From contig QNGE01000150.1 in the NCBI GenBank assembly GCA_008508345.1, positions 62,001 through 126,000 on the forward strand: 64,000 nt of DNA, given 5' to 3'. Within the stretch, counting starts at the first letter, position 1. Each line of letters begins with the position of its first letter. The DNA is from Paragonimus westermani (Eukaryota > Platyhelminthes > Trematoda > Plagiorchiida > Troglotrematidae). The notes below the pieces were generated by a model. The model searched no databases. It was given only the letters and a program-made list of their open reading frames with translations, and was not told where the DNA came from. Made by a program: the position numbers and the translations under genes. This document shows positions 1-13,750 of this stretch, one piece after another.

Positions 1-3000
1 GCCTGGGGTGGTTGAAACGTAGAGTATTACAACTTGCTCGTAACGTTGTGTTATTCCCAATCTGTTTATCAATAACATGTTAAACACGACGTCCAAACTA
101 TTCAATTTTATTCGTACTACATTTGGTGCGGATATCTTATAGCTTCTAGATTATATCCAAGGACACTGAAATGCAACCTCTTCTGAGCAAACACTCACTG
201 CAGCCCGAATAAGGGAAGTTCATGGCTTTGCATCTACTCCTATTGAATAACAAGCAGTTGTCTCCGTGACCAAACAGTGTACAACGTCCATACCTTTATG
301 CGGATTTTAACCCTAATAACATGGTCTAGTAGAAGTCAAGTTTTAGCATCTTCAGCAAATAATATGGTGTCAGTATACTGATATTATGTGGGATTCTGAG
401 CCACAGTAAGATATCCGCGGTCCTCAATATGAAACCTCACAACTTTCTGTAAACTATACAGTGCTCAGGTGAGCATGTATCTCTGACGCTTACATTCAGG
501 CAAAGAATATGATGATAACCAGTTATTTTATAGTAGTTGGGACTTACCTATACCACACAAAGACAGCTCCGTGAATGTTTTTCAAAATATTAGGTAGGTA
601 AAATTAGCCACCGTTTTTTGATTCTCGAAAAACGATTAGGCTTATAACACATGGCTATCATTTTAGAAGTCCGTGTTTATCATAATACTGCCGTGCAAAT
701 TACACCAGGTGTTCAAGAATTCGTTTGCGAATCACTTTGACCACTGTCTTTGGTCTCCACATCCAGCGGGACCAAAAACTTTGAGCAGCTTATCTTTTTA
801 GAGACTGGTTGAGCGGTCCCGATAGTGAACTCGGTAATTTCTTGCAACATTCGTCTAACGGTCGACCGGAATCAAAATTCTGCATTATTTTTGCCAAGTT
901 TTATTAGGGTATATGTCAATTTTTTTTTTGCAAAACTTCACATCGAAATTGTAATACTGAAAACAACTTCAGCCCACGGATAATCCACGAGCTAGTTCTG
1001 AACTCATCTGACGATTATTTTTATACAGCAGACAACAAATACGTATACGTTAATTGGAGTTAAGGGTCGCGATTGGTTTTGTCAGTGACACTGCAATTCC
1101 AATGTCCCACGTATGCAGATAGCAGAACTTTGACTGACCGTGGCAAGTTGTTGCCCGCCAAGATCCTTGGAGACGTATTCACACAACCCAGATTTTCATA
1201 TTAAATAATATAAATAACACATGTTGACAGTTGAAGCTGATGTTTGATTAACCAATTAGTTAGACAAATCATGACGAATATAGCGTCATGTAATAATGTC
1301 AATATTTGTGCAGCCCTGAAGCATTGCTGAAGTATTTCGCCGTCAGATGGTTTATTAGCCCGTGTTTTAAAGAGCTAGTTAACAGAGCAAGTTATCATAG
1401 ACAATGTCACACTTCTAATGCGTAGCGACAATTATTCATACAAGTTGAACTCGTGATTCTAGTTTTTAGCTAAGTAAAACTCGAGATGACTGGTTCTGGG
1501 TTGAAGCCAAGCAGGGCAAGAGAAAACAAAAGATTATTTGGTGCTCGAGCCTGCAAACGGTGGACTTCGATCGAGCTGAGGATGTGAATATAATGTAGAA
1601 AGCCCCAACCTAAGATGGCAGGTTATCCCATATAGATTTTTGCGTGTCATTCGATCGTGTGCCCTAAATTACATGCAATAATCAAATCAAGTGATTGACT
1701 GAACGAATTTCGGCCGCAGCGTGGTTGGTGGTTCGAAGGTCTTGTAATAATTCAAATTCGCTTAACAACAAAACTTGAAAGCAACAGAGCAAAACTGTAT
1801 CCTCAGTGAATGCAAACTATTGTATTTGCAAGTTAACTGTTTAAGTTGTGCGTGATAATGATATCCCCGACCATGTGCATTCTTCCGAGAACATTTTCTC
1901 CCATGAAAAATTCGTCTAAGAACATTACATTCTGAATGACCTCAGCCGGTGATGAATAATTTAAACGACGATTTATTCCATAACGGCTTACGTAAAGGTA
2001 ATTTCCAGGAACTGAATAAAAATACTGTCAAGTATGAAATCAAGGTAACATCTTTCTAAATAGTCTTCCTTATATTGTTTACAGAGATCGACAGAGAACA
2101 CAATTCCGTGTGTGTTCCGCAAATCTAGTAGTTTTTGTTAACATTTGAAACACAATTCACATAACCCCCAGAGGTTTTTCTGTAATATATACGTACTAAG
2201 TGGTGCCTTGCATTCACATCGCAGGAATCGTTCCGATAAGTCATGTTCAGCTCACTTCTAGTGGATAGCGTAAACTCGAGCTTAGTTGAAACCTGCAGCT
2301 CATTGAAACACAGTTTTAGTTAATGTTCATCAGAAATCACGGGAGAGGGTTTGTCAACATGGAGGACTTTCACGGATATAACGCAGTAACTGAAAGAACA
2401 GGATACAGAAGAGCACAATTGTCGTGGTTCCCACGTGCATGGAAATATTGATTAGAGTACAGAATTATTCTGAAAACCCGGCTGAAGTGATAGCATCCTG
2501 AGTAACCGAGTATTGAGGTGAGATATGGCGGAAGACTCTTCTTTAATGACAACACTAGTTTGATGTAAGTATCTGAAACACCCACACACTGACGATGTCA
2601 CCTCGCTTGATGATGAAACGCTTGCAACCCAAATGCCAAGCTCAGCGAACATACCAATACCTTTTGCGAATTGTTTAATCAGCAGTGTGGGAAGAATTGT
2701 CTGACGTTATCTCTCACAAGCTGATGTTCATCATAGACTGCATTTTTGTTGAAAAACGCCGTTTTTCCACCCCGCCTGACAGTGTTCTAGTATGGTAAAT
2801 GACGCTTAACTCTAGTAGAAGTGATCATTAAAATCCTGCGTCAGTCAGTTGATTTGAACTTTGACAGAACGTTTGCAAGGATGTTTCAATTACTTGCCCA
2901 AATGCGTGCGATGAGTACGCGCTTCCACCATACATGTGCCCGTTGCTTCTGTGTTACTCATCATTCAGCGCTGTACAGTGTGCACTCTAATTTTAAGGCA

Positions 3001-6000
3001 TGCGAAGTATTCGGACCCGGTTGCACCTTAGTAAATACTATCGTGGACAGTACGCTGTAATCTGACAGTACACTTTTTCAGAACCAGAAGCGTCGTTTGC
3101 TGCACTTAATTTATGCGTTCCCAATGGCGTGAAGTTTAATAGTATGGACTGCAAAAAATGTTTTACGCTGATTCATTAACAGCGTTCAGCGTATGTGTCA
3201 TGCAATAACATTTTGTGACTAAGATTTCAAATTAGGCCTTGAATTTATGTCAGACCGTCAAGATAGCGTGAAAATTCGGATCCGTGACCATTTATCTAGA
3301 AGTTACACGATGTGATCAACCACAACACAAAGTAAGGTTGCCTAATCCACTGTCATTTGCAAAACAGATGAAAGGATCCACGCATACCTCCACTGTTCCT
3401 ATGATATTCGGACGGTCATCAGGTCAGAAAATCCACAAACCTTGAAACTTGATACTTCTGCTATAATGCTACAAACTCTACACTGTTGGTGTCTGATAGC
3501 CAGTTTGTATATTTAAACTTTAATAACTCATTACTACCATGCTGTTTATCATAACGTTGCTATGAGGTGCTCACAAAAAGAATAACTGTTTACAGCTAAA
3601 ATTGGTGCTCGTGGATAAGTTAGTAAATTATCCATTGGCATTGTATGATTCAATAAATGCTATTTTACCTAGTGACACTTAAAATCTATCGAACATTAAC
3701 TTGTTTATTTGAGTCATTGACAGTACATATTTCCTTCTAACCTAAGCCAAGATGAAGTATTTGGGGAATAAGACTGTTTTGGGGTTGAATCATCCACGAT
3801 GTGACTTGTTCGCTGAGCAAACTGGTCATGTTCACATTCCGAGATACTAGAAGAAGAGAAAACAATATGACAGTTTATTATAAACATAACAAGGAACAGG
3901 TGAATTACTGTGTAAGATGGTTATCTTTCAGCAGGTGGTAAAAAAACGGATAAATTGAGATGACAGGTGAAAAAATATGACTACCTTGGCGGTTAGAGCT
4001 AACAATTCCGTATAGCACATGAAGTAGATTCAGCCACATGTTTACTACCTAAAACGTCATATGGATGCTTGTTTAAAAACGCGTTTCCAAGACTTTTGAG
4101 ATTGTCTGAATCAACGCTGAGTTGCGATGTGTCCAAACGTCAAAATCGGGTAAAACATCTTTAAAAAAGATTAGTGATCAATGAGTAAGAGTAACAATTG
4201 TCGCAAATCTGGACTAGCATTTGTAAAATGTAGATGGAAAGTGCACTACTCTAGTCGGGACGGCATTCTTAAACAACTCCATTCATCTGACGAAGCGAAG
4301 ACTGGATGAGATAAACGCAATAAACAATGTATTTCAGAGGGGAGCTCGATGTTTCTTACTATTCTCAATTATAGAACCAAAGAGAAGGTGACACCAATGG
4401 TACCAGAGATTTTTAGGTAAAATGTCTCAGGTTGTTCTGCTACTATCCCTATCCCATTCCACAATATTTGTACGAACATTCTCTGACACAAACAACCTTT
4501 ATTTTTCTCAGTTCATCATTTTCTAAAGCGAATTTCATCTGTCTACCTGGGTGATTTTTACGATTAATAGGATATAGTTAATGATGAATGGAACTATACT
4601 CTAAAACAAAATAAGGTACTCCATGTTCTGAGTGGTATGAATATCACTAAGTGCTGTTTACAAATTTGAATCACCATCTTAGACAGCTAACATTCCTCTG
4701 AAGATCTTATACTGGAGACAACCCCAGAGAAAAACCTAAACGCCCCGATCATTACACGGCATCATTAATAAGTAGTAACTTCGCCATTGTTGTACATTTG
4801 ATTGATTCTCACATCTGAACGAAATCGAATGAATCATTCTTTTGGGCTCAAGTAGCGAACTAGTTAGCAAAAATTAACATCTGTCAAAGGTGGATCGCGT
4901 TAGCCCTATTCATAGCAGGCCGTGAGAGGCAGCACCGAACCTGCTACTTCAGATGTCTATCTAAGGGTAGCATTCATATTTCATTTCCGGGCTATGAAAA
5001 GCACGACCTAATCTCGCGTAAAGCTCACTGTTTTCAATAGAACGCACTCTTTCTCATCAGTGTTTCATTAGAGCTACATTTAATGCAACAGTAAATACTA
5101 CAGTGAATGTAAACATATAACGACCACGTCACACAAATATTAGTTTTTCAAAACCCAACTTGGCTCCAAGCTAACAAGAGACTCAAAGCAATAGATAGCG
5201 TGAGGCAAGGAGCGCAAGAAAGAAACCATGTTTGTTTTACTGCTTTTATTCTGTCATTTTGATCAGTGACCATCAGATTAAACTAAAAGTGTAACTTTAA
5301 CGGGTACCGAAATGTTCCAATTCGAACAAACGAATTTGAAACGGATTAAAAAATATATCTTCAGTGCCAGGACTTTGTTCGAGTTTTTATGTAATTGTCG
5401 TTCACAGCTAAATCAGTTGTACCACCCACGAACATTTTTGAAAGTGAGTGAGAAAAATATGATTCTGAAAACACATTCCCTTAAGATATACGATAATCGA
5501 ATGTTCGGGAAGCAGTACGTGGCTCATTGGAAACTACTTTTACATGAATCTGAACGTCACTGCAAGCGAGGCGGTGTGACTACAGACCACGAGTTTGAAC
5601 AATCTGATAATACCTACTCCAGTATACTACAACTTTGTATCGTCTAACTTTGAACACGATAGATGGATCAGGATACGCCATAAGAACGCGCTATGCTGCG
5701 GAGAACGCAAGCTTCCTGTTTCCAAGTGCAAATTTGACACCGTATAAAATATTCTCTGACCGCAACTGGGATGGACTTAGTCATCAGGGTTCGTTATTTA
5801 CACTCAGCTCTGACCATTTGTTATGTACAGCATCCACACTGAAATGAGTAGATAGTTTGGCTAATGCACACATCATGTGCTTAACACAGGGAACTGGAGT
5901 CTGTAGCATTGTGGCTAAAATGTTTGAGATAGCACCAATGTTCCTGTGACGGTGGAACATACAAAGAGGTATTGGATATTTTGGAAATCATCATAAAGCT

Positions 6001-9000
6001 TCATAGGGAAACGTTGAAACAGTGACAGTCTGAAGCTTTTCCGTAGTTTTACTAATCCACAATTGTTTAAATTGCACACTGAGTAAATCGGCTAACTCCA
6101 GGCGGTTAAGCTGTTTGTTTCCTGAGTACTGTACGTTGAAAATTGGAAGTCATAATGCCATAACTGAAGTACTTCCAACGAAAGTCAGACGACTGCAATA
6201 AAACTTAAACTAATCTTTTAGTTGGAAACAGTCATGAAAGCTAAGAACTGCTAGTCCATACCTCAGGTCAAATTATCAATACCAAGTGATTAATGGAATG
6301 ATAAGCTTCATCGTGTGGAGAGGAGAGATGTGATGAGGAATAAATGATGATCGATGAGACTGTGGCCTCGATAAGGAAGGCCGACTTGAGAGAACTCGGA
6401 ATCCTTTGTCGATTATGATTAATAGATATTTGAAACAAGATACGGTATAGGACTCTTTACTATCACAATCTGAATAAACTGTAAGGACTGTACATCCTGA
6501 GACGTACTGTGTTTGTCTAGGCTGAAGCTGAAAGTTTCCATCCAATCACCATAGTTGCAGGATTCGTTTGTGTACTGTATTAAAAAGACAGTGTAGTGAA
6601 TTTCATCGCGTCACCACCGTTACTAACCACAGAAGAAGCAACAAAAATGACGGTGATAATAATGAATATTTGCTAGGACTTCCTATCCTACAGCCGCTTT
6701 CTTGGTTGTGGACTCACAAGGCGCACTGCACCACTAACAACTAACATATTTCATCGTTCATTTTGTGCAGCTTTTGAGCAAACCAGCAACCCAAAAACAA
6801 TTCACTGTTTGATTCCCCATCAGTTAATCCGTATTTTTTCATTAGTTCACCACATAATTCAAACCTTGATTACCTTGGTTGATGGCACTCTCAAATTCAT
6901 CTTTCCCATGTGTCTATCTTACAGAAATACGATCCTGTCTGCACTCTGGTCTCTAAACTCTCATGACAGAAGAGTTTCGTAAGCATACGATAGCAGGAAC
7001 AAAAGTCAGAGTACAGGAGAAAGCGGTTCAATTGCAGGCACGCCACCATCTTATATTCCACAAGCATAGTGGTGGACAACTGTCACTGTCCGATTGGGTA
7101 TCAGGAGCATCACTTACACGTGGGAAGTAACTCTAAAATGTGTGCTTGGGTGTCAGAACAGTGAACTGGAAGCGAGAAAACACCTTGTCAGACCGTTGTC
7201 TTCACTTGATAGTCTATAACCAAATGTTCGGTTTTTGCATGTAAGCAAAGGGAACGCAACAATCATGGGAGAATAATCCAAGAATCTTCCTGCAACCCAA
7301 ATGGCCGCAACCGGGTTACTTGGTGAAATGATGCATGGATTTGTGGTTCACGCACAGATAATGAGTTGGATGCGTGACGTATGTAGAGCAGATGACACCC
7401 AGCTGGCTAGAAACTATTATACACCCATTTGTTGATGATAATTGAGACCAGCTTTATACAACCACCCATGACCAACTTCATTGGTTCTGTTGGATGCTTG
7501 GTAGCTTTCAGGCAAACCACACCTGGCCGACCGACCACCGTCCATGAGAAAAAAATTCCAGTTGTTGAAAATATAGCATTTCGTCATGCGTACAAGTAAG
7601 CTGATCTGAAAACCTTAGTTGGGAATTTGGCCAGTAATCCAGAAGCTTAAACTAACTGTAGTCTATGTGATGCCTGAGTAAGGACCCAGATCCCATCTAA
7701 CTGCGCTATTTTACTAGTGGGTATCAATCACTCGAAATTTTCTACGTGACGGTTCACTGGATTTCTACTTTAGGTTCAGGGAACTAGTTCACACACACTC
7801 ACTTGTAGTTGGCTAGGGGAAGCATGACAATGGATTATTCGATGTGTGATACATTTTGTCGCTGCGTTTCGTAAGTCCTTTTTTACACTTCTGATGAACG
7901 AGGTAGTGAGTTGACTTCGTTAGACCTTGTTAATATATTAAGGTACAACTTTTCAGTGATTAACAAATTTCAGAAATAGCTCGCCATCATTCCTTCATTA
8001 CCCCATCTACGTTGGATTATGCATCATCATGGTGGAGTATTCCACAACTACACTTAGCGACTAAGTGTTCTTGTATTTTCATAGATTTTGATTCCGTGGG
8101 CTGTGAACAAATCCTACTTCCGAATTCCCTAGGTCTTTATTACGTGCAGAAATAGACAGGTTGGGTTCTGCGAATTATCCGGCGAATTATTTGCTACGAC
8201 GGTGCACTAGTTCGTTTCAACTGTCGTGGTTGCCAGTGTATCTCTAGTCAGGTTTTTACACTATCAGGTTAAAGAATCACAAGTGATCTGCTAATTGTAA
8301 GTGAACAAACATCGAAGTTGTGGCAAAGACAGTGAGATAAATGTCATTCAAATTACATCCTTTTTTGGTTGGGAAATTTTCGAGATACAAAAAAAAACCT
8401 GTAGCATTCAAGGTTTCATGATGTACTGAAACAGTCGACTTTATTTAGAGTTTCAGGAAACGTAAGATGATAACAACAAGTGAACATGTTGGGTATACAT
8501 TCATCATCCACTATTCCTAGGCTCTTTGTAAGCTTTCAACATATGTGCAACGTCAATAAAAGCCATGATGAATTAAACCGTGTGCATTGTATGACACTGG
8601 GCCCAAGAGACAGTCGACGTGCCATGGTTTTTACCATCGAAGATATTCACTACAATGTTTTCAGGTGCCGTTAACCCGCCTGTTATTTAGGCAGTTCAAA
8701 ACTCCTGGCTCTTGAATGGTTCGTTGATTCGATAAATGACTGGTCATGTTAAATACGTTAGACGGCAAACGAAAGGTCGGGCAGCTGTTTTCACACCTTC
8801 AGAGGATAAATTAGGACGAAGAATTACAGATAATACGAAGTTTCTAGTACCAGCATTGAGGTGGGACGAATATCCATCTATTTGGTTGCAAAAGTTGCTA
8901 TACTTTTAGTAGAAAGTAGGCAGAGAAGAATATCTGTTGAAGATTTAAAAGATTGACGTGGCAGGCAGATATTTAAAACCATAATATTAAAACGTTCTAT

Positions 9001-10107
9001 AAATGACAACGTTGTGTTCAATGTTGTGATCGTGTTGAGACGGACTGGTTTTTTCTTCAGTGATGTAGGGGAGAATTAAACGTCATCGGAGACTGTTGCG
9101 AAATCTTTTAAAATATGCTTAAGCCTGTTGGAAATTGGTAACCACATAATGGACTTAAAACACTCGTGAATGCGCACACCGCTTACGTTTTAACTCTGAC
9201 TCGGTAGTCCCCAGAATATGTGTAAAGGCGGTCTAGCAGCTGTTGCATCGCTGGGGTTTGGGATTCGGTTGTACGTTTGCAAAGCGTACGCAACTTGATG
9301 CTGATCAAGACATCGGGCTTTTACACATGACTTACGTCGTGTTCGTTATCATTTCATAGTGGTTTCTTCTCCATTTGTTTATCGTTGTGTAAAGGTTAAA
9401 CAGTAGTGTCTGATTACGTTTCCGTCATTGTTTAAATGGAGTTTGATAATATCTATAGATTGGAGATTTTTAATGACACACAGAAAGACGTACGTGTATT
9501 GTTCAGTTTCCATGTTCACGTTTACATCAACTGCTAACTGAGGCACGACAAAAACCATTGTAATATGTTGCATTAACTGGAACTGTGGTCATCTGTCAAG
9601 TTTGCCTTCCATAACAAAAATAATCGACATCAGTGTTTGAAAATGTATGCTCAACATTTGAATTTGTACGATGGTTGCACTAGCAGTAAATAATATTAAG
9701 GAAAGCAAAATTTGTCTGCGTTTGGTGAGTATTTCATGTTGCTAACCAAAAACCAAACGGGTTTGCGACTAGTTGTTTGATTTCATTTACTTTGGGCATT
9801 AACCAGACTTTATAGCATGCTGTTCGTTGATGAATGAAGTAACGTGTCCTGATTCCTAACCTGAATTTATTAAGTCACAGATTTCTGAACATGATCTCGG
9901 TAGAGGGATATACATATATGCTTGTGTAGCAATCGGTATCGACAGATGACAATCTAGCAAACAGATAAGCTTCTAAGTGCCGCTTTTCATGTTGTCTACG
10001 GAAGGAAACAACCCGAAAAACAGAGCTACTTTTAAATTACTGACCCCATGTTTGTTTTTTTGTCGCCGAATTAATTACGAATCTCCGGGTTCCATATAAA
10101 CTTTCAG
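1..10107. other. Upstream/intronic sequence with no supported gene
   Basis: About 10 kb of AT-rich sequence 5' of the first recognised CREBRF-like exon. The open frames here (for example 2821-3060, 5312-5647, 8480-8674) are short, match no family I know, and lack paired splice signals. The first recognised exon at 10108 begins in the middle of a codon, so at least one coding exon must lie upstream. I looked for an acidic or otherwise CREBRF-like N-terminal exon and did not find one. The stretch is therefore probably intron plus 5' flank. Confidence 0.5.
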
Positions 10108-10711
10108 CAACCTATAATCCAGCGCTGCGCAGTGCTTTGGATATTCCCGTTTCCACGAACACCTACTTCTGGCAATACAACTCCCAATGTAAGGGGCCCA
10201 AGGCGATTCGACTAGTCAAGCTTGACGGCTCCCCAGTACGGAGTGAAAACAATTCCGACGAGCCAGACAGCACTGTGGGTTTGTGGATGGGTCTAGACTT
10301 GTTTGAATCCAGTGCAAGTGCTAGTGGTTCTATGATTGGTGAGGTGACCAGCAGTTTCCCAAAATCTTACACCCATTCCACTCTGTCACTCCCTGATTAT
10401 CCGTTGATTGTTTTTGAGGACCCCGTTCAAAGACGATATGACTTGGTACACTGTTCAAAGCTCCGCCGTGGCGACGGAAACGATGTTACACCAAACTTGA
10501 CACGCTTACGAGCCATGGGTGAGGAGCTGGATAAACTTAGTCAGCTGCTGATAAAACACGGAGAAGTTATTATGGCCGGAACATCCGCAAACACGAGCTT
10601 GACTTCCATGGTATTCGGAGAGCAAAGCACGGATATCAAATGCGACCGTCTTTCTCCGGAGCACAGGCTAATAGAGCAAGCAAAACGTGAGAAGAACAAA
10701 CTGGCTAGCAA
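10108..10711 (+). CDS. CREBRF: CREBRF/REPTOR-like bZIP factor, internal exon A (YFWQYN motif, DVTPN segment, start of basic region)
   Basis: The exon follows a CAG acceptor (10105-10107) and ends at AA|GTGAGT, phase 2. Numbering residues from the first full codon at 10110, it shows YFWQYN at 19-24 followed by a GPK triplet, DVTPN at 125-129 leading into a helix (LRAMGEELDKL), and EKNKLAS at 194-200, the first half of a bZIP basic region. Human CREBRF has the same order: YFWEYSEQ, then DLTPNPKKLLQIGNELRKL, then KEKNKLASR. In this family the fly member REPTOR acts in the nucleus below TORC1, and human CREBRF regulates CREB3 and nuclear-receptor signalling. The stretches between these motifs are low-complexity and longer than in the human protein. 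The exon has no credible ATG of its own; the frame is open slightly upstream, so the acceptor choice is an inference. Confidence 0.88.
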
Positions 10712-13596
10712 GTGAGTAAAGTAACCATGTTACCTAACATGGACATTCTTTTCATCTGAGTGTAAAATTCTAAGCATTATCATTTAGATAACCACGAACA
10801 GTGGTTCTCTCTTGGATTTTCGTCGCAAATATTAGACAAACTGGACCGCAGGTAGCATATATGCGGTAAAATAAAGAGCAAAGGACCTGGCGATCCGGAA
10901 AATACGTAATTTCGAAATTGGTTTTCTAAGCCCAATAGTGCATCCTACTTGTGGACGTGCAGTTAACCATTGTTGAAATGTTGTTTGCATTGAGTTACAC
11001 AGTGTTGGTTAATAAATCAAGCACTCATCATAAGTGACCATTTTGCTTTAAAACTGCTTGGATTTCTTACGTTCAATGATACGTTTAGTCTGTCTGGCAA
11101 TTATTTCATGGGTCGTACACTTTCGCTTGCTCGGTCGAGATGAATTACATATTACCTGTACACTGTCATCGATAAAGTTCTGTATGATTCACTACCCTGA
11201 ATGTTGATGTTTTATCTCACGAGTTTGGTTTTTTGGCAGCTAACCCTCAGAAAATCCATTTAGTAACAAGTTTCATCTGTATTTTGAAAATCCCTAGTCT
11301 TTTCACCTTACTTAAAGCAGTAATGGGATAAACAAGAACCTCTTCCTCTCGACAGGGTTTTCATAAACAGGCTTGGCGACGACTGTGTCATAGAATTTCC
11401 CCCTCTATTTCGCCACAATGATCATGGAACCATAGGATTCAGTTGCCTGTGCGAGACTGAGTTAAATAGTAATCAGTATTTGGATTTAAAATTGAAACAA
11501 TATATATACGGTCCGAAAGGTTCACATGAACAATTTTGCTGACTGAAATGGATTAGACCTGGTGCTCACCAGCTATCGTTGATGGAATCGATGAGGAGGT
11601 CGTTATACACGCTTTGGTCATGCTCCCATAATGCAACAGAAGGACAGATGGACTCAACCACGCAGTAGCTACCGGTGTCGGAAGGATTTTGTCAGCAGGC
11701 ACTCCTGGTGGTGATTATCTAAGGTAGTTCTATTAGGTTTCGGTCAGCATCAAGCGCCCCAAAGGATCAGCATCTTGACACATATACACATCTAACGTGG
11801 TGGTCTGGATACACGTCTACTAGACCATGGAGTTGTGATTAACACAGACACAAGACTGTGTATGAGGTGTCTTCTTAATCTGTTGCATTACCTATTCTCC
11901 TCAGTTGAGACTACCATTAACTCAAGAAGCGCCTGTTCTGGCCAAAAGATGATTCGAGAATTGTCAGTACGTAACAGTTTGTTGTTTGCTTTTAGTCTGT
12001 TATAAAATGAATGACCGTATCAAGGAAAATTGAAAATGTGGTTTTGTTTGCGGTTAGTGGGTCGAACAGAGTAATTAAAAAACGACCATTATAAGATGGG
12101 CACTATTCAAGTACTAACAAACTTCCTCTAACTATGCGACTGTTCAATAAAACGTTAGTCTCTAGTAAAGCAGCAGAACGTACCAACAATAACGTCGATA
12201 TCTCCGATTTACATGCAATTGAACAACTGATTAGTGCAGATGAACAGGCCGCCCGTACGCTGGTGTATGTACATATCTTTTCATTAATGGACCTTATTTC
12301 ATATACGCAAAATTCATCATGTTTTCAGATAGGTGAAATTTCGAGAATCAATCTAGCTGCTCGTAGCATATCCAGTCAAACAGAGCATGTAGTTAAAGTT
12401 GTTAAGGGCTGCCACAGATTACCAGTCAAACAAAGCAGCCACCAACTGCTAAATCGAACTAACCTGTAAGAGGTAATGATTGGAACAGTTCGTTTGAAGT
12501 GGCTTCGGACCTAAACAAGTGAATCACTCAAATCAAGACCGTGAAACATGATAATGAACAGGTCAATCGAAATTGACACGCTTTTCGCCAAAATAGAATC
12601 CTTCCCACGAATGCTGTCAGCTTTCGATAGAATGACATGGTTTTCCAAATAAATTGATATTGCTTAGTGCCACTCAGATTATCGTTGTTAGCTTTTGTTT
12701 TGCGGCATTTATACGACAGCACTGATTACCTGAAAATTGATCTATGAAGTTATAGACGAGTCTGCTTTGGGTTTCTTGGACGTTAGACTTACTGGAAAAC
12801 ATTCTGATGGCTAAGGTCGCAGACTAAATTGATCACCGAAGTATACATTGCGTTCTGCATGGCATGTGCATGCGTCTTGAGTTTGTCAGTTGCTGGCGAC
12901 TTTTTGAAAAATGCTGTCAGCATGGAATTTCCTATGGATGTAGCTGAAATTGATTTTTAATTCCGCCATAAATTTGCCCACATCATCTCGGTACGGAACC
13001 TTCGAACTTATAACCTCATTGAGAGCTTAATCAGGTGCACAGGGGATTAACTGATTGGATGGAACTTCATTGTAAACAGTTATCACACTAGATGCCTACC
13101 AAAAGCAGCTTCCACATGCATCCTTCATTCAGGGTCATTCCTAATTCAATCTCCCTTCTTTGGGTCACTGGGATTTGGAAAACCACCAGTGTCTTTTTAA
13201 GCTAACAACAAAATTCGTCAGGTTATAAAGTGTGGCAATGGTACGGAGACTTTAATGAACGACCTGGGCTGTTTAAAGCATTGGCCTACGAGTAACAATA
13301 CACATTTCAGTGGTAGCAAATGTGAACTGGTGGATAATAAAGTATGGCTACGTAAGTTACCACATTAGCTTATGTTAAACTTAAGCATATAGGGAAGAAG
13401 TACGTAGACATATTGTCAACGCTTTATTTCCATAAACCCAGATCAGGTTAGAATTTAAGGTGAACTGTCGAACAATTTCGGCATCAAAATCAGCCATCAA
13501 CAAAGCCGTCCACTTTAATTATTTTTGCTTAATTTTTCCATACACAAAATACTACAAGAAAATCTGCGGCACTCACTCACAAATTGTTGGCCTGGA

Positions 13597-13750
13597 CCTT
13601 GTACCTGTTGCAAGTCCGATTGATCTTGTGTACGCTGACGACAGGCTTTTATTGTCTGAAAACTCCCAAGCATCACCGGCAATGTTGGGTGCTATTTTTC
13701 ACTCTGAGTTTATAGGCTGGGAGTGCAGTGTTTCTACACGACTGCCATGA
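13597..13750 (+). mobile_element. Non-LTR retrotransposon reverse transcriptase fragment
   Basis: A short reading frame holds the RT catalytic box YADD at 13631-13642, preceded by a Leu-Val context and followed by LLLSENSQASPAML. This closely follows the LEYADDIVLLSE...AML pattern of trematode LINE RTs and resembles the RT of the LINE at 60511-61233. Neither the upstream RT motifs nor a clear continuation downstream is present, so this is a heavily truncated, dead copy inside the CREBRF-like intron. Sequence from about 13770 to 14500 may hold further decayed repeat but was not identifiable. Confidence 0.7.

Noticed and set aside
5312..5647. 111-codon + strand ORF considered as an upstream CREBRF exon
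   Set aside because: Its composition and motifs do not resemble the CREBRF N-terminus and there is no donor in the required phase.
12134..12469. 111-codon + strand frame with an apparent internal intron, first considered as the CREBRF C-terminus (SSQTEHVVKVVKG resembles the human tail)
   Set aside because: It lies inside the 16-kb intron, upstream of the bZIP exon at 27042, so it cannot follow the zipper. The exons at 33787 and 37493 fit in phase and order instead.
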